From assembly GCA_903953895.1 (NCBI GenBank), contig CAJBLH010000173.1, positions 1-42,537 of the forward strand: DNA of 42,537 nucleotides. Direction: 5' to 3'. The position numbers and the translations under genes are program-made. Shown piece after piece: positions 16,772 through 25,471 of this stretch. The DNA is from an uncultured Desulfobacteraceae bacterium (GTDB lineage Bacteria > Desulfobacterota > Desulfobacteria > Desulfobacterales > Desulfatirhabdiaceae). Position 1 is the first letter of the stretch; every line of letters starts with the position of its first letter. The notes beneath the pieces are model-generated. The model saw only the letters and a list, made by a program, of their open reading frames with translations. It did not search any database and was not told the origin of the DNA.

Positions 16772-19423
16772 TCAGATAATTGCTTCCAGCAATTTCTGAA
16801 CCCCGGATATTTCTTTTTGTGAAAAGCAATACTGCATTTGCTGAAAACGCTTGCGAAATGCCGTGATCTGAGCCGTTACCGGCCTATTGTGTACAATGAC
16901 AGCATGCATCAGTTCCGCGAGTGTTTGAAAATCCGCTTCCTTCATACCAAACCGCGTCATTTCGGCAACCCCCATCCGCAGAGCGCCGGCGGCCGTGAAT
17001 CCTTCTTCGTCCGGAGCAGCCTGATAATTGACGATAATGTTGTTTTCTTCGAGTCGTCGGGCCATTTCCGGGCCCTTGGCATATCCGACCGAAAGAATCA
17101 CCTGATGGGTTTCGGTAAAAGAGATAGCCGGATCACCGGCAACATTCAGGCCGCAGTCTTTCAGCGCTGCGGCAAAAGCTTTGGCGTTGGCGATCATCTG
17201 TTTTTGATAACCGGTTTTGAACGCATTCATTTCATAGGTTGCCATCAGCAGGCCCAATAAGGTTCCGAGATGATGATTGCTGACAGACCCGGGGAATGTG
17301 CGGCGCTCTAAAGCTTCCCACAGCGGATAGCGCTTGCAGTCGCGGCTGAAATCGGATGCAACCACCCCTCTTTGGGTTCCAAAAAAGGTTTTATGGGTTG
17401 ATCCCGTAACGATGTCTACGCCTTCCCGAAAAGGATCCTGGTAATAGGGGCCGCAGAGCCCCAGCACATGCGCCATGTCGTATAATAACACACAATCCAG
17501 GTTCTGTGAATCCACAAAAGTACGTATCTCTGCGATCGGTTCCCGGTGAAGAATCATGCTTTTGCCGAAGATGATCAATTCGGGCCGATACTCCGCGATC
17601 TGTTGACAGGCAGCAGCCACATCGATTTGATAAGGGTTTTCTTCAAGAACCGGAAAATTGATCACCGACGGTTTTTCGGTCTGGGGATTCCGAGAGACAA
17701 AATCCCGCAAGGCCCCCATGGGCTGAGCGCTGAGATGTCCGCCTTTGATGATGTGGTGATTCATCACACAGCGAATCCGCCGCTGTTCCCGTCTTCGGTC
17801 GAAACGATTGAGATGATCGCAAAGTGCGCTGAATACGGCTGTATTGGCCATTTGACCCGAGATAAGGCGTGTTTCCACCTGAGCGCATCCAAAATAGGCG
17901 CATAGCTCCTGCTGAAGCAGGTGTTCGACTTTTTCGATAAAATCGACACCTTGATAATAGAAGACATCCGCTTCACCGAATGCCTTCATCTTTTTATGTT
18001 CGGCATATCTTCCGGAAGGGTCCATCACGGAAAGAAGTCGCACCAGTCTGGACGGGGTTTGCTCGGATGGAATGAGATTGATGCATTCCTGCCGGCGCCA
18101 GAGGCTGTTGCGGACGGCTTGGTCGATGAGCGTATCCACCTTCTGCATCGCATCCTCAAGCAGTGAACCACTGCTTTGCGTCTGAAAAAGCCGATCGTAG
18201 AGTACGGGCCTGGCGACAGGTGGGGCTTCGCTTCTGAGATGATAGGGAACGATTACGGCTGGTATTCGTTTTCCGCGGATATCGACACTCAGCCCATCCC
18301 CCGGGCACAGACGGCTGTCGAGAAGGGCAAGGCCGATCGATCGCATGCCTTTTTCCAAAGTCGGATGAGAAAACATCCCCTCGCCGTCCACTTTCTGATA
18401 GGGAACCATCGTTCCACTGGTAACGTATCCAACGGGTCTGTTGTCCTGGTAGACCGGACATCCGCAACGGATCACCCCTTTATCGGCCAGGGCCAGGGGG
18501 AAAATCATGCGGGGAAGGTCTTGAAGGCGGGAAAAATCACGATTCAGAATGCATTGAAGTGATAGAAACTGTGTGTGAAGGGCTGCTTTTCCAATGAAGT
18601 CAGCCTTTAAGTCGGAAAAACTGACAGCCACCCGGCTGAGCGGCAGAGAAAATATCGGGATTTCATTGCCGTTTTCATCGGTTCCCAGCTCATGACCATA
18701 GAGGGGCAGGCCGGCTTCGAGTCGAAGCGTGTCTCTGGCGCCAAGCCCAATAGGGCAGGCCCCGTTTTCGATCAGAAGGTTCCAGAGAACCGGTGCGGCA
18801 TGGCCGGGAGTAAACAGCTCGAAACCCAGCGGTTCTCCGGTATAGCCGGTTCTGCTGATCCAGGTCGGAATGCCATTGATCGTCGCCGTGCTCAACCGGT
18901 TTTTCAACGGTTCCGGGAGATGACCGGAATCCATGACTGCGGCAAGGATGTCTCTGGAGCGGGGGCCCTGCAGGCTGATCATCGCCGAATTGGCTGTATC
19001 ATCTGTCAAGTGGACATCCGGGAAACTGGATAGAACAGTCTGAAAATGGGCGATGTCTTTTTCGCGGTTAGACGCATTGACGACCAGCAGATATCGATCT
19101 GCAACGAAACGATACAGATAGGCGTCGTCGATAGCGCCGCCACGATCGTTTGAGATGATCGTGTACTGACTTTCTCCGACTTGCAGTCCGGCGGAGTTAT
19201 TGGTCAGGACATGCTGAAGAAAAGTGAGTGCGGAAGAGCCGCTGATATAAATTCTTCCCATGTGGGAGACATCGAAAATGCCGGCGTGATTTCGGGTGGC
19301 CAGATGCTCCTGAACAATTCCGGTGCGATATTGAACCGGCATGTTCCATCCGCCGAACGGTACCATCTGAGCACCGAGATTTACATGCCGATCGTGGAGA
19401 ACGGTGTTAAAAAGCGGTTCCAT
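16772..19423 (-). CDS. Fusion of aminomethyltransferase (GcvT) and serine hydroxymethyltransferase-like (GlyA) domains
   Basis: A single 883-residue frame with two enzymes. Residues 1 to about 385 are a GcvT domain: VPFGGWNMPVQY at the start, DVSHMGR near 51-57, AIDD near 97-100 and NASNREKD near 116-123 are T-protein hallmarks. Residues from about 430 are a fold-type I SHMT-like domain with NLIPSE, GRYAEH, YDMAHVLGLCG and GSTHKT, whose Lys678 is the expected PLP lysine. GcvT transfers the aminomethyl carbon of glycine to tetrahydrofolate, and SHMT joins methylene-tetrahydrofolate with glycine to make serine, so the fusion would couple consecutive steps. The SHMT half is divergent: IPSEQTPS replaces the usual IASEN. 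The start has AGGAG five bases upstream. No gcvH or gcvP is in the window. Confidence 0.9.
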   Translation of the reverse strand: MEPLFNTVLHDRHVNLGAQMVPFGGWNMPVQYRTGIVQEHLATRNHAGIFDVSHMGRIYISGSSALTFLQHVLTNNSAGLQVGESQYTIISNDRGGAIDDAYLYRFVADRYLLVVNASNREKDIAHFQTVLSSFPDVHLTDDTANSAMISLQGPRSRDILAAVMDSGHLPEPLKNRLSTATINGIPTWISRTGYTGEPLGFELFTPGHAAPVLWNLLIENGACPIGLGARDTLRLEAGLPLYGHELGTDENGNEIPIFSLPLSRVAVSFSDLKADFIGKAALHTQFLSLQCILNRDFSRLQDLPRMIFPLALADKGVIRCGCPVYQDNRPVGYVTSGTMVPYQKVDGEGMFSHPTLEKGMRSIGLALLDSRLCPGDGLSVDIRGKRIPAVIVPYHLRSEAPPVARPVLYDRLFQTQSSGSLLEDAMQKVDTLIDQAVRNSLWRRQECINLIPSEQTPSRLVRLLSVMDPSGRYAEHKKMKAFGEADVFYYQGVDFIEKVEHLLQQELCAYFGCAQVETRLISGQMANTAVFSALCDHLNRFDRRREQRRIRCVMNHHIIKGGHLSAQPMGALRDFVSRNPQTEKPSVINFPVLEENPYQIDVAAACQQIAEYRPELIIFGKSMILHREPIAEIRTFVDSQNLDCVLLYDMAHVLGLCGPYYQDPFREGVDIVTGSTHKTFFGTQRGVVASDFSRDCKRYPLWEALERRTFPGSVSNHHLGTLLGLLMATYEMNAFKTGYQKQMIANAKAFAAALKDCGLNVAGDPAISFTETHQVILSVGYAKGPEMARRLEENNIIVNYQAAPDEEGFTAAGALRMGVAEMTRFGMKEADFQTLAELMHAVIVHNRPVTAQITAFRKRFQQMQYCFSQKEISGVQKLLEAII

Positions 19424-19486
19424 AGTTGCTCCTTCGAATTTTCATACCGAGAGTGAGCCATCGCTGCGGTAAAAAAAGAGGGTGTG

Positions 19487-20029
19487 TTATGTTGCTGGAA
19501 TGTACTGCATCGCTTCAAGCTTGGCTAACACTTTGGCAGCGCTCTGTTCGGGGGTTTCGCGCCCGTCTGTGTGACAGATGACTTCGGGTGTCAAGGGCGG
19601 TTCGTAAGGGTCTGAAACGCCGGTGAAATGCTTGATCTCGCCGTTGAGCGCTTTTTGATACAGACCTTTGACATCGCGTTCAGTCAACTTTTCAATCGAG
19701 CATTCAACATACACTTCCACAAATCGTTCGATCCTGCCGCGTATCTCGTCACGAATTTCACGGTAAGGCGAAATCGCTGCGCCGATGGCGGCCACGCCGT
19801 TGCGGCTGAGTATCTCGCACACCCAGCCGATGCGACGGATATTCGTATCGCGATCTTCTTTCGAAAAACCCAGACCTTTGCTTAAATGTGTCCGCACCAC
19901 ATCACCGTCGAGTACCTCGACCAGCAGGCCGCGGCGGCGCAGCTCTTCTGATACGATTTCACTGATTGTTGACTTGCCTGCGCCTGAAAGACCGGTGAAC
20001 CAGAGTGTAAATCCATTTTGATTGCACAT
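19487..20029 (-). CDS. cysC: Adenylylsulfate (APS) kinase
   Basis: A 180-residue APS kinase. Walker A GLSGAGKS is at residues 13-20, with [20 protein letters not shown] (APS-binding region), [10 protein letters not shown] and SPYREIR following, and the family's [18 protein letters not shown] and [11 protein letters not shown] near the end. It phosphorylates APS to PAPS. The start at 20029 gives the normal CysC N-terminus; a longer frame from 20119 adds 30 implausible residues and would overlap an intergenic repeat. No ATP sulfurylase, PAPS reductase or sulfotransferase gene is adjacent, so the use made of PAPS is unclear. Confidence 0.94.
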   Translation of the reverse strand: MCNQNGFTLWFTGLSGAGKSTISEIVSEELRRRGLLVEVLDGDVVRTHLSKGLGFSKEDRDTNIRRIGWVCEILSRNGVAAIGAAISPYREIRDEIRGRIERFVEVYVECSIEKLTERDVKGLYQKALNGEIKHFTGVSDPYEPPLTPEVICHTDGRETPEQSAAKVLAKLEAMQYIPAT

Positions 20030-20115
20030 GATGATAGAATTTCCTTGGAATTTCCCGAGCCTTGAAAAGAAACACTCGGAAGATGATGGTTTGATGATAA
20101 CATATAAGATTTTTA

Positions 20116-20143
20116 TCACCGCAAAGATGCAAAGGAAATAAAA
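20116..20143. repeat. Dispersed intergenic repeat, copy 1
   Basis: The core TCACCGCAAAGATGCAAAG, with flanking A/T tracts, occurs again in inverted orientation at 30912-30943 with two differences in the core. Both copies are intergenic and neither is coding. Its role is unknown. Confidence 0.5.
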
Positions 20144-20198
20144 TATTATTTATTCGGTATAAGATACCACCTATCACGAATACCGTCAACCGCGTCAT

Positions 20199-21479
20199 TT
20201 ATTGAGGCAGCAGCCCCCCGTGAGTCGCTGTGAAAGCGGTTGCCAGTCTCACAACATCCATACCGAACTCCATGTTCTGATAGGTGAACGTATCCTGGAC
20301 GGTATGGTAGTATGCATAATCGGACCAGTCATTTTCAATCAGCAGGCAGCCGGAAAGACTGTCATTCAGAAAAGGCACATGATCGCTCCCCGAATAGCTG
20401 GTGCTGATTTTCAGCGTGAGTGGGGTGTAGGTGGCGCAGAGCTGCGCCATTTCCTCAAGAATGGCGATCTGTTCCGATGTGTGATCACTGCCTTCGGCAA
20501 TAACGCCATAATTATTTTTATAATAGGAAATCATGTCCAGGATAAGAAAGCCCTTCATCTGTTCCAACAACCCCATGTTCTTCAAAACCCTTGCCAGATA
20601 TTTACTGCCTATCAGGCCTTGTTCTTCGCCGCTGAATGCGACAAACAGCACAGAACGTTCGGTGCTCACTCCGGAAAATGCACGTGCGATTTCCATAACA
20701 GCCGCTACGCCGCTGGCGTTGTCATTGGCGCCGGGCGCCTGATTGCAGGCTATCGGGGAGATAGAATCATAATGAGCGCCTATCAGCACATATTCCTGGG
20801 GTCGGGTGGCGCCTGCTTTGATGCCGATCACATTATCACCCGGCTGGCGGTTGCAATCCGTGCTGCAGAATGCTTTAAACGGCATGACTGAAGAACTCAG
20901 GCCCAGGTCGGTAAAGTGTTTCTGGATTTTATCCCGTGAAGTTTGATTTGCAATGGAGCAGGTGTATCGGGTGGCGTCATCGGGCGCCAGATCCATCAGA
21001 TATGCGGAATACTTGTCGATACTCAGCGTTGACAGCAATGCCGTTACGGTTGGATCAGGTTCAGCCCGTCGAGGTGTTATCATCTTAAGAATTACCCTGC
21101 TTTCCGTAACCGATAGAATCTGAATATCGGGATGACTGGAAAGTGCTTCGATATTTGCTACATGCGCCAGGCGAAAACCTGCCTGGGAATATAAAACGTG
21201 ATAGCCCTGACGTTGGTCCATTGGCCGACGATCCCGCAATACAACCAGCTCGGCTGGCGCAATACCGGATGCCAGCACCCTGGCATTCGATATTTGAACC
21301 GAATCATTGCTGATAATGATATACTCGCTCCCAAAGGTGAGTACAATCTGATCTCCGGATTCAATGGCGCTCGGATTGTCCTGCAACGCCGAGAGTAAAT
21401 GAACCGTGGCGGCATGAACTTCCCCGTTCAGGATGTAAACCGTAATACACGCACATAAAATTCGAACAAACTGTTTCAT
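20199..21479 (-). CDS. Secreted M28-family zinc aminopeptidase
   Basis: A 426-residue secreted metallopeptidase. The start at 21479 is supported by AAGGA nine bases upstream and a signal peptide MKQFVRILCACITVYI ending near VHA-AT. The M28 zinc ligands appear in order: histidine and aspartate in IGAHYDSI, the bridging aspartate in GANDNASGV, the catalytic glutamate pair in FSGEEQGLIGSK, the aspartate in LILDMISY, and the last histidine in YYHTVQD. All are present, so it should be active on N-terminal residues of peptides. A front domain of about 150 residues precedes the catalytic part. Three cysteines near CSTDCNRQ may be structural. It lies 43 bases after the TrpD-like gene on the same strand. 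Confidence 0.9.
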   Translation of the reverse strand: MKQFVRILCACITVYILNGEVHAATVHLLSALQDNPSAIESGDQIVLTFGSEYIIISNDSVQISNARVLASGIAPAELVVLRDRRPMDQRQGYHVLYSQAGFRLAHVANIEALSSHPDIQILSVTESRVILKMITPRRAEPDPTVTALLSTLSIDKYSAYLMDLAPDDATRYTCSIANQTSRDKIQKHFTDLGLSSSVMPFKAFCSTDCNRQPGDNVIGIKAGATRPQEYVLIGAHYDSISPIACNQAPGANDNASGVAAVMEIARAFSGVSTERSVLFVAFSGEEQGLIGSKYLARVLKNMGLLEQMKGFLILDMISYYKNNYGVIAEGSDHTSEQIAILEEMAQLCATYTPLTLKISTSYSGSDHVPFLNDSLSGCLLIENDWSDYAYYHTVQDTFTYQNMEFGMDVVRLATAFTATHGGLLPQ

Positions 21480-21522
21480 CGTGATATATCCTTTCTTACA
21501 GATGCTCAGACATAAGATTCGC

Positions 21523-22668
21523 TTATAATAATTCAACGACACGTGCTCTCAAACCCGCTTCGGAAGCCACATCAAGATATCTTTGCACTCCTTTTCCCGC
21601 CGAATCCGCCTGGGTGGATATCCATTCGGTCAGCTTTGAGAGGGCCTGTCCGCTTGCGATGATATCCCTGCAGGCATCGACCCCGGCCCGAATGCTTTCG
21701 GTTTTCCCCACCAGATAAAGAATCGCACCGGCGTTCAAACAAGTTAAATCGATGCACTCGGGATGGTCGCTGCCGCTGATGACACCCATGAACCGTACGG
21801 CCTCTTTTTTCACATTGCCAATTGCCGCAATGGCGCCATAATTCGAGCGCTTCAAACCGACATCCTCCGGGGTCAGGGAAAACGAATTTTGCGATCCGTC
21901 CGGATAAAATTCGTGAATCACGCTCTCTCCGATATTCGAGAGTTCATCCATCCCTTTCTCCTTGGCAGCGTCGAAACCATGTACGACCATCACCCGCTGA
22001 TATCCGATCTCCTGCATGACCATGGCCACTTTGGGCAGGAGCTCTCTGGAATAAACTCCCCGCAGCGCATGGGTCGGGCGACAGGGGCTAGCCAGCGATG
22101 CGGCGATGTTCAAGGTCGATCCAAACCGGATCTGAGAAAGAATCCGTGCCAGAGACTTCGGATGCACCCTGGCGCTCATCCCGTTGAACAGGCCGATGCC
22201 GACTTTCCGGATGCTGTGAGCCACCGTATCGACATCACAGTCAACGTCAATGCCGATGAATTCCAGAATATCGACGGTACCGCAGGAGGATGTCAGCGCT
22301 CTGGCCCCATGCCGCGACAATCTGGCGCCGCCGGCGGCCGCCACAACCGCCGCCGCCGAACTGACGTTGAATGTTTTTAATTGATCCATTCCCGTGCCGG
22401 AGTTTTCCACAAGCGGGGCGCCCAGCTCATCATCAACTTTCACCGTATCGATATCCACAATCGCCTGCCAGGCGCCTGCGATCTCCTGTGCGGTCTCCCC
22501 TTTTGAAGCCAGTGCGGATAAAAAAGCGCCTTGCTGTAAATCGGGCTGAAGGTTCAGCAACATCTGCCTGAACATATCGTAGCTCTCGTTTCTGCTGAGA
22601 TCTTTTTTTTCGATCAACCGCTGAATGTTCCATCCGAAATCCCGCAGTGCTTCATTTGTACATGTCAT
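21523..22668 (-). CDS. TrpD-like glycosyltransferase family 3 protein (phosphoribosyltransferase fold)
   Basis: A 381-residue protein with the fold of anthranilate phosphoribosyltransferase and nucleoside phosphorylases: a small helical N-terminal domain and a large domain with NSGTGMDQLKTFNVSSAAA at 89-107 and RLSRHGARALTSSCG near 116-130. TrpD normally has GTGGD, then TFN(I/V)S, then KHGNR; here GGD is GMD and KHGN is RHGA. FGSTLNIAASLASPC replaces the usual NL(R)GPL-type anthranilate loop. No trp gene is nearby. It is followed by the M28 gene and preceded, 17 bases upstream, by an alcohol-dehydrogenase-like gene. It may be a TrpD homologue acting on a substrate other than anthranilate; the exact reaction cannot be assigned. 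Confidence 0.75.
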   Translation of the reverse strand: MTCTNEALRDFGWNIQRLIEKKDLSRNESYDMFRQMLLNLQPDLQQGAFLSALASKGETAQEIAGAWQAIVDIDTVKVDDELGAPLVENSGTGMDQLKTFNVSSAAAVVAAAGGARLSRHGARALTSSCGTVDILEFIGIDVDCDVDTVAHSIRKVGIGLFNGMSARVHPKSLARILSQIRFGSTLNIAASLASPCRPTHALRGVYSRELLPKVAMVMQEIGYQRVMVVHGFDAAKEKGMDELSNIGESVIHEFYPDGSQNSFSLTPEDVGLKRSNYGAIAAIGNVKKEAVRFMGVISGSDHPECIDLTCLNAGAILYLVGKTESIRAGVDACRDIIASGQALSKLTEWISTQADSAGKGVQRYLDVASEAGLRARVVELL

Positions 22669-22685
22669 CTATATTTCCCCCAAGT

Positions 22686-23705
22686 TTATGGATAAAGAAG
22701 AATCTTCATGCCTCGCCGATTTTCCACCATTTCCAGCGCTGCGCCAAGATCATCCAGCGGCATCCTGTGTGAAATCATGTCATCCACAGCCACCCTGCCG
22801 TCGGCGATAAGGGAAAGCGCCTGCACGCCGTGGCGATAGCTGCATCCATACGCCCCGACCAGCGTCTGTTCGTTGTAGTGCAATTGATTGAAGCTGACCG
22901 GCAGTTGGTCATCCGCAGGACTCAGACCGGAAAACACGACAAGTCGCCCCCGGGGATTGAGCCGGGTGATAGCCGCTTCATAGGCGGATTTCGACCCCAC
23001 GGCAACGATGCACACATCGAAATATGTGTCCGGACAGGACGTGGCCCCATGAATCAGCTCAGCGCGTCGCCGATCTGGATCGATGTTGAAAGGCCTGGCG
23101 CCCAGGGCTTTGGCTGCCCGGTGAAGCAGCGTGCCGGCAGGGCCTGCCCCCCAGACACCCACGGTTTTTCCTGTTCCGACGTCACCCAATTCCAGTGCAT
23201 TCAGGCAGCAGGAAAGGGGCTCGGCAAAAACGGCCTGCTCCGCGTTTAATTGCGGTGATACGGCAATGAGGCTTTTGGCCGGTGCAATCACATATTCCGC
23301 AAAGCCTCCATCCCGATGAAATCCCATGACCCGCATCGAGCGGCAGAGATTCTGGGCGCCTGCCAGACAGGACGGGCAATTTCCGCACCACACCCCCGGA
23401 TAGACATATACCCGATCCCCTTCCCGAAAACCGGCGACTGAAGTATCGATCTCTTTTACACGGGCCTGGCTCGATAAAGCTTCAACCGCTGAACCCATTT
23501 TCCGGATGATCCCGACGACTTCTTCCCCCGGGATTCGGGGAAGAACCAGATCCCGGTGCCCCACCCGGATCAGCTTCAGGTCGGTCCGGCACAGGCCGGT
23601 TACTTCAACCTGAATCAGCACCTCGTCTTCCAACGGATTTTGCAGGGGTGTTCGGGTGATCTCAAAATCGCCGACCTGTCGAACCATGACGCACTTCATT
23701 TCCAT
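22686..23705 (-). CDS. Zinc-containing medium-chain alcohol dehydrogenase-like protein
   Basis: A 339-residue MDR-family protein. The start at 23705 has AGGAG five bases upstream; a frame opening at 23774 adds 23 unlikely residues. Cys39 in GLCRTDLK is the catalytic-zinc cysteine. The usual GHE motif is GEE (residues 60-62), so the second zinc ligand is a glutamate instead of histidine. Cys107, Cys110, Cys113 and Cys121 form the structural zinc site. The nucleotide-binding fold has VGVWGAGPAGTLLHRAA, and SCPDTYFDVCIVAVGSKSA follows. The closest general group is threonine/sorbitol dehydrogenase-like enzymes. It is apparently the first gene of an operon with the TrpD-like gene, so the two may act on related metabolites; the substrate is unknown. 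Confidence 0.85.
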   Translation of the reverse strand: MEMKCVMVRQVGDFEITRTPLQNPLEDEVLIQVEVTGLCRTDLKLIRVGHRDLVLPRIPGEEVVGIIRKMGSAVEALSSQARVKEIDTSVAGFREGDRVYVYPGVWCGNCPSCLAGAQNLCRSMRVMGFHRDGGFAEYVIAPAKSLIAVSPQLNAEQAVFAEPLSCCLNALELGDVGTGKTVGVWGAGPAGTLLHRAAKALGARPFNIDPDRRRAELIHGATSCPDTYFDVCIVAVGSKSAYEAAITRLNPRGRLVVFSGLSPADDQLPVSFNQLHYNEQTLVGAYGCSYRHGVQALSLIADGRVAVDDMISHRMPLDDLGAALEMVENRRGMKILLYP

Positions 23706-23850
23706 AATCGCTCCTGGTAAAAAAAACAAATCTGTCGAGAAGGCTCGGTTTTCCGGAGGCTTTCCATTGCTCATACCCTGAACGGCTGATGAGCTTTAGC
23801 CGCCACTGGGTGCTGAGCAGGTCGTTCAATATGGCGGATGATATCCGGGA

Positions 23851-24672
23851 TCAGCCTTTTCCCTTCAGCCATTTTCCGATACCGAAAAAAACAAAAAAAA
23901 TCAGGGATGCCAGGGTGACGATGGTTGCACCCGATGCCAGGTCCGCATAATAGGAAATGCACAGGCCGCCGATGGTTGAAAAAAGGGCTACGGCAATGGC
24001 AACCGCGAACATGGCGCCGTATCGATCGGTAATCTGGGCGGCTGCAGCGCCAGGGATGACCAGAAGGGCCGACACCAGGATGATACCGACCACCTTCATG
24101 CTGATGACCACGGTCAGGGCCAGGATCGTCAAAAAAAAATGATCCAGGAACATGACCGGAATCCCACTGACATGGGCCACCTCGCTGTCGAAGGCCACAA
24201 ACAGCAGCTCCTTGAAGAACAGGCGAATCGATGCCAGCACCAGGCTGCCGAGAACGGCAATGATAAGAATATCCTGGTGAGTGATGGCCAGAATGTTGCC
24301 GAACAGATACCCGAAAAGGTCGACATTATACGTGTTGGACAATCCGATAAAAATGATTCCCAGGGCCATGGCCAGAGAAAAGAAGATGCCGATGGCGGTA
24401 TCGGCGCTCAGACGCTTCTGGTTGCCGACAACGCCGATGGCATTGGCCACGCAAACGGCAAACACGATCGCCGAAACGGTGGGGGATACCCCGATCAAGG
24501 CGCCCAGCGCGACACCGCCGAATGCGGAATGCGCCACACCCACGCCGATAAATGAAAATTTGCGCAGCACCACAAAACACGAGACCACTGCCAGGACGAT
24601 GCTGAGAAGGATTCCGGCGGCCAGTGCATTTTGCATGAAACCCATGTGCAGCCACTCAGTCATGGTCGACAT
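23851..24672 (-). CDS. znuB: Zinc/manganese ABC transporter permease (ZnuB/TroC family)
   Basis: A 273-residue integral membrane protein of the ABC-3 family with about eight hydrophobic helices. Typical segments include LSIVLAVVSCFVVLRKFSF, GVGVAHSAFGGVALG (the conserved GxxxSH-like loop with the permease signature), TADTAIGIFFSLAMALG and VVGIILVSALLVIPGAAAAQ. It forms the membrane channel for periplasmic-binding-protein-delivered Zn2+ or Mn2+. Its start region overlaps the end of znuC by 17 bases (an internal ATG at 24663 would reduce this to 8). It is the last gene of the znuACB operon. Metal specificity is inferred from the linked binding protein. Confidence 0.92.
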   Translation of the reverse strand: MSTMTEWLHMGFMQNALAAGILLSIVLAVVSCFVVLRKFSFIGVGVAHSAFGGVALGALIGVSPTVSAIVFAVCVANAIGVVGNQKRLSADTAIGIFFSLAMALGIIFIGLSNTYNVDLFGYLFGNILAITHQDILIIAVLGSLVLASIRLFFKELLFVAFDSEVAHVSGIPVMFLDHFFLTILALTVVISMKVVGIILVSALLVIPGAAAAQITDRYGAMFAVAIAVALFSTIGGLCISYYADLASGATIVTLASLIFFVFFGIGKWLKGKG

Positions 24673-25471
24673 GCCTCATGTTGCAGGAAACGCACCGGGC
24701 GTCGTGGACCATGACTTTCAGATTCCTGCCGAAAACCTTCTGGTGGATATCCGAATCCATATCCGAATCCGTCTCGCCGTGATAATGAATTTCGCGGTTC
24801 AAACAGGCCACGCGATCGGCATGAGACGTTACCACGCCGATGTCGTGGGATACCATGATGACGGATATCCGCTGCAGGCTGTCTCTTAACCCGGCCAGCA
24901 GTTCATAAAAATCCTCCTGGCCCACGCTGTCTACACCCGTGGATGGCTCATCCAGAACCAGGAGTCTGGGATCGGATACCAGAGCCCTGGCGATTTGAAC
25001 CCGCTGCTGCTGACCCCCGGACAGGACCCCGAAGGGTTTGTCGGCATGATCGGCCATGCCAACCTGCTCGAGTTTTTCCAGGGCAGCCTGTCGGTGTCTG
25101 GGGCGAAACCGGGTAAAAAGTCCCATCTGCTGATACAGGCCCATGATTACAACATCCAGTGCGGTTACCGGAAAGGAGCGGTCCGCATGGGAAATCTGCG
25201 GCAGATATCCGACATTCAGCCGGGCCTGGCCGCCAGGTTTCTGTCCGAACAAGAGTATCGTGCCTTTTATCGGCGCGATCAGCCCGAGAATGACTTTCAG
25301 CAGCGTGGATTTACCGCCGCCATTGGGGCCGACAATACCCAGAATTTCGCCTTCGTAACATTTCAGATAAATGGATTTCAGCACCCATTTACCGTCGAAC
25401 CGGACCCAGACATCCGAAATGTCCACCAGGATGTCTGGTTCGGGGCTTGTCATGATCTGGCAGGCTGTCAC
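24656..25471 (-). CDS. znuC: Zinc/manganese ABC transporter ATP-binding protein
   Basis: A 271-residue ABC ATPase. Walker A GPNGGGKST is near residues 49-57, followed by the Q-loop region VGYLPQISHADRSFP, the signature LSGGQQQRVQIARAL, Walker B LLVLDEPSTGVD and the switch histidine in VSHDIG. PQISHADRSFPVTALDVV is characteristic of the metal-uptake (ZnuC/TroB) branch. A C-terminal tail with CLNREIHYHGETD and a final VHDARCVSCNMRHVDHD, rich in His and Cys, could bind metal. It starts with GTG at 25471, overlapping the znuA stop codon by three bases (GTGA); an internal ATG at 25453 is an alternative. Confidence 0.93.
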   Translation of the reverse strand: MTACQIMTSPEPDILVDISDVWVRFDGKWVLKSIYLKCYEGEILGIVGPNGGGKSTLLKVILGLIAPIKGTILLFGQKPGGQARLNVGYLPQISHADRSFPVTALDVVIMGLYQQMGLFTRFRPRHRQAALEKLEQVGMADHADKPFGVLSGGQQQRVQIARALVSDPRLLVLDEPSTGVDSVGQEDFYELLAGLRDSLQRISVIMVSHDIGVVTSHADRVACLNREIHYHGETDSDMDSDIHQKVFGRNLKVMVHDARCVSCNMRHVDHD

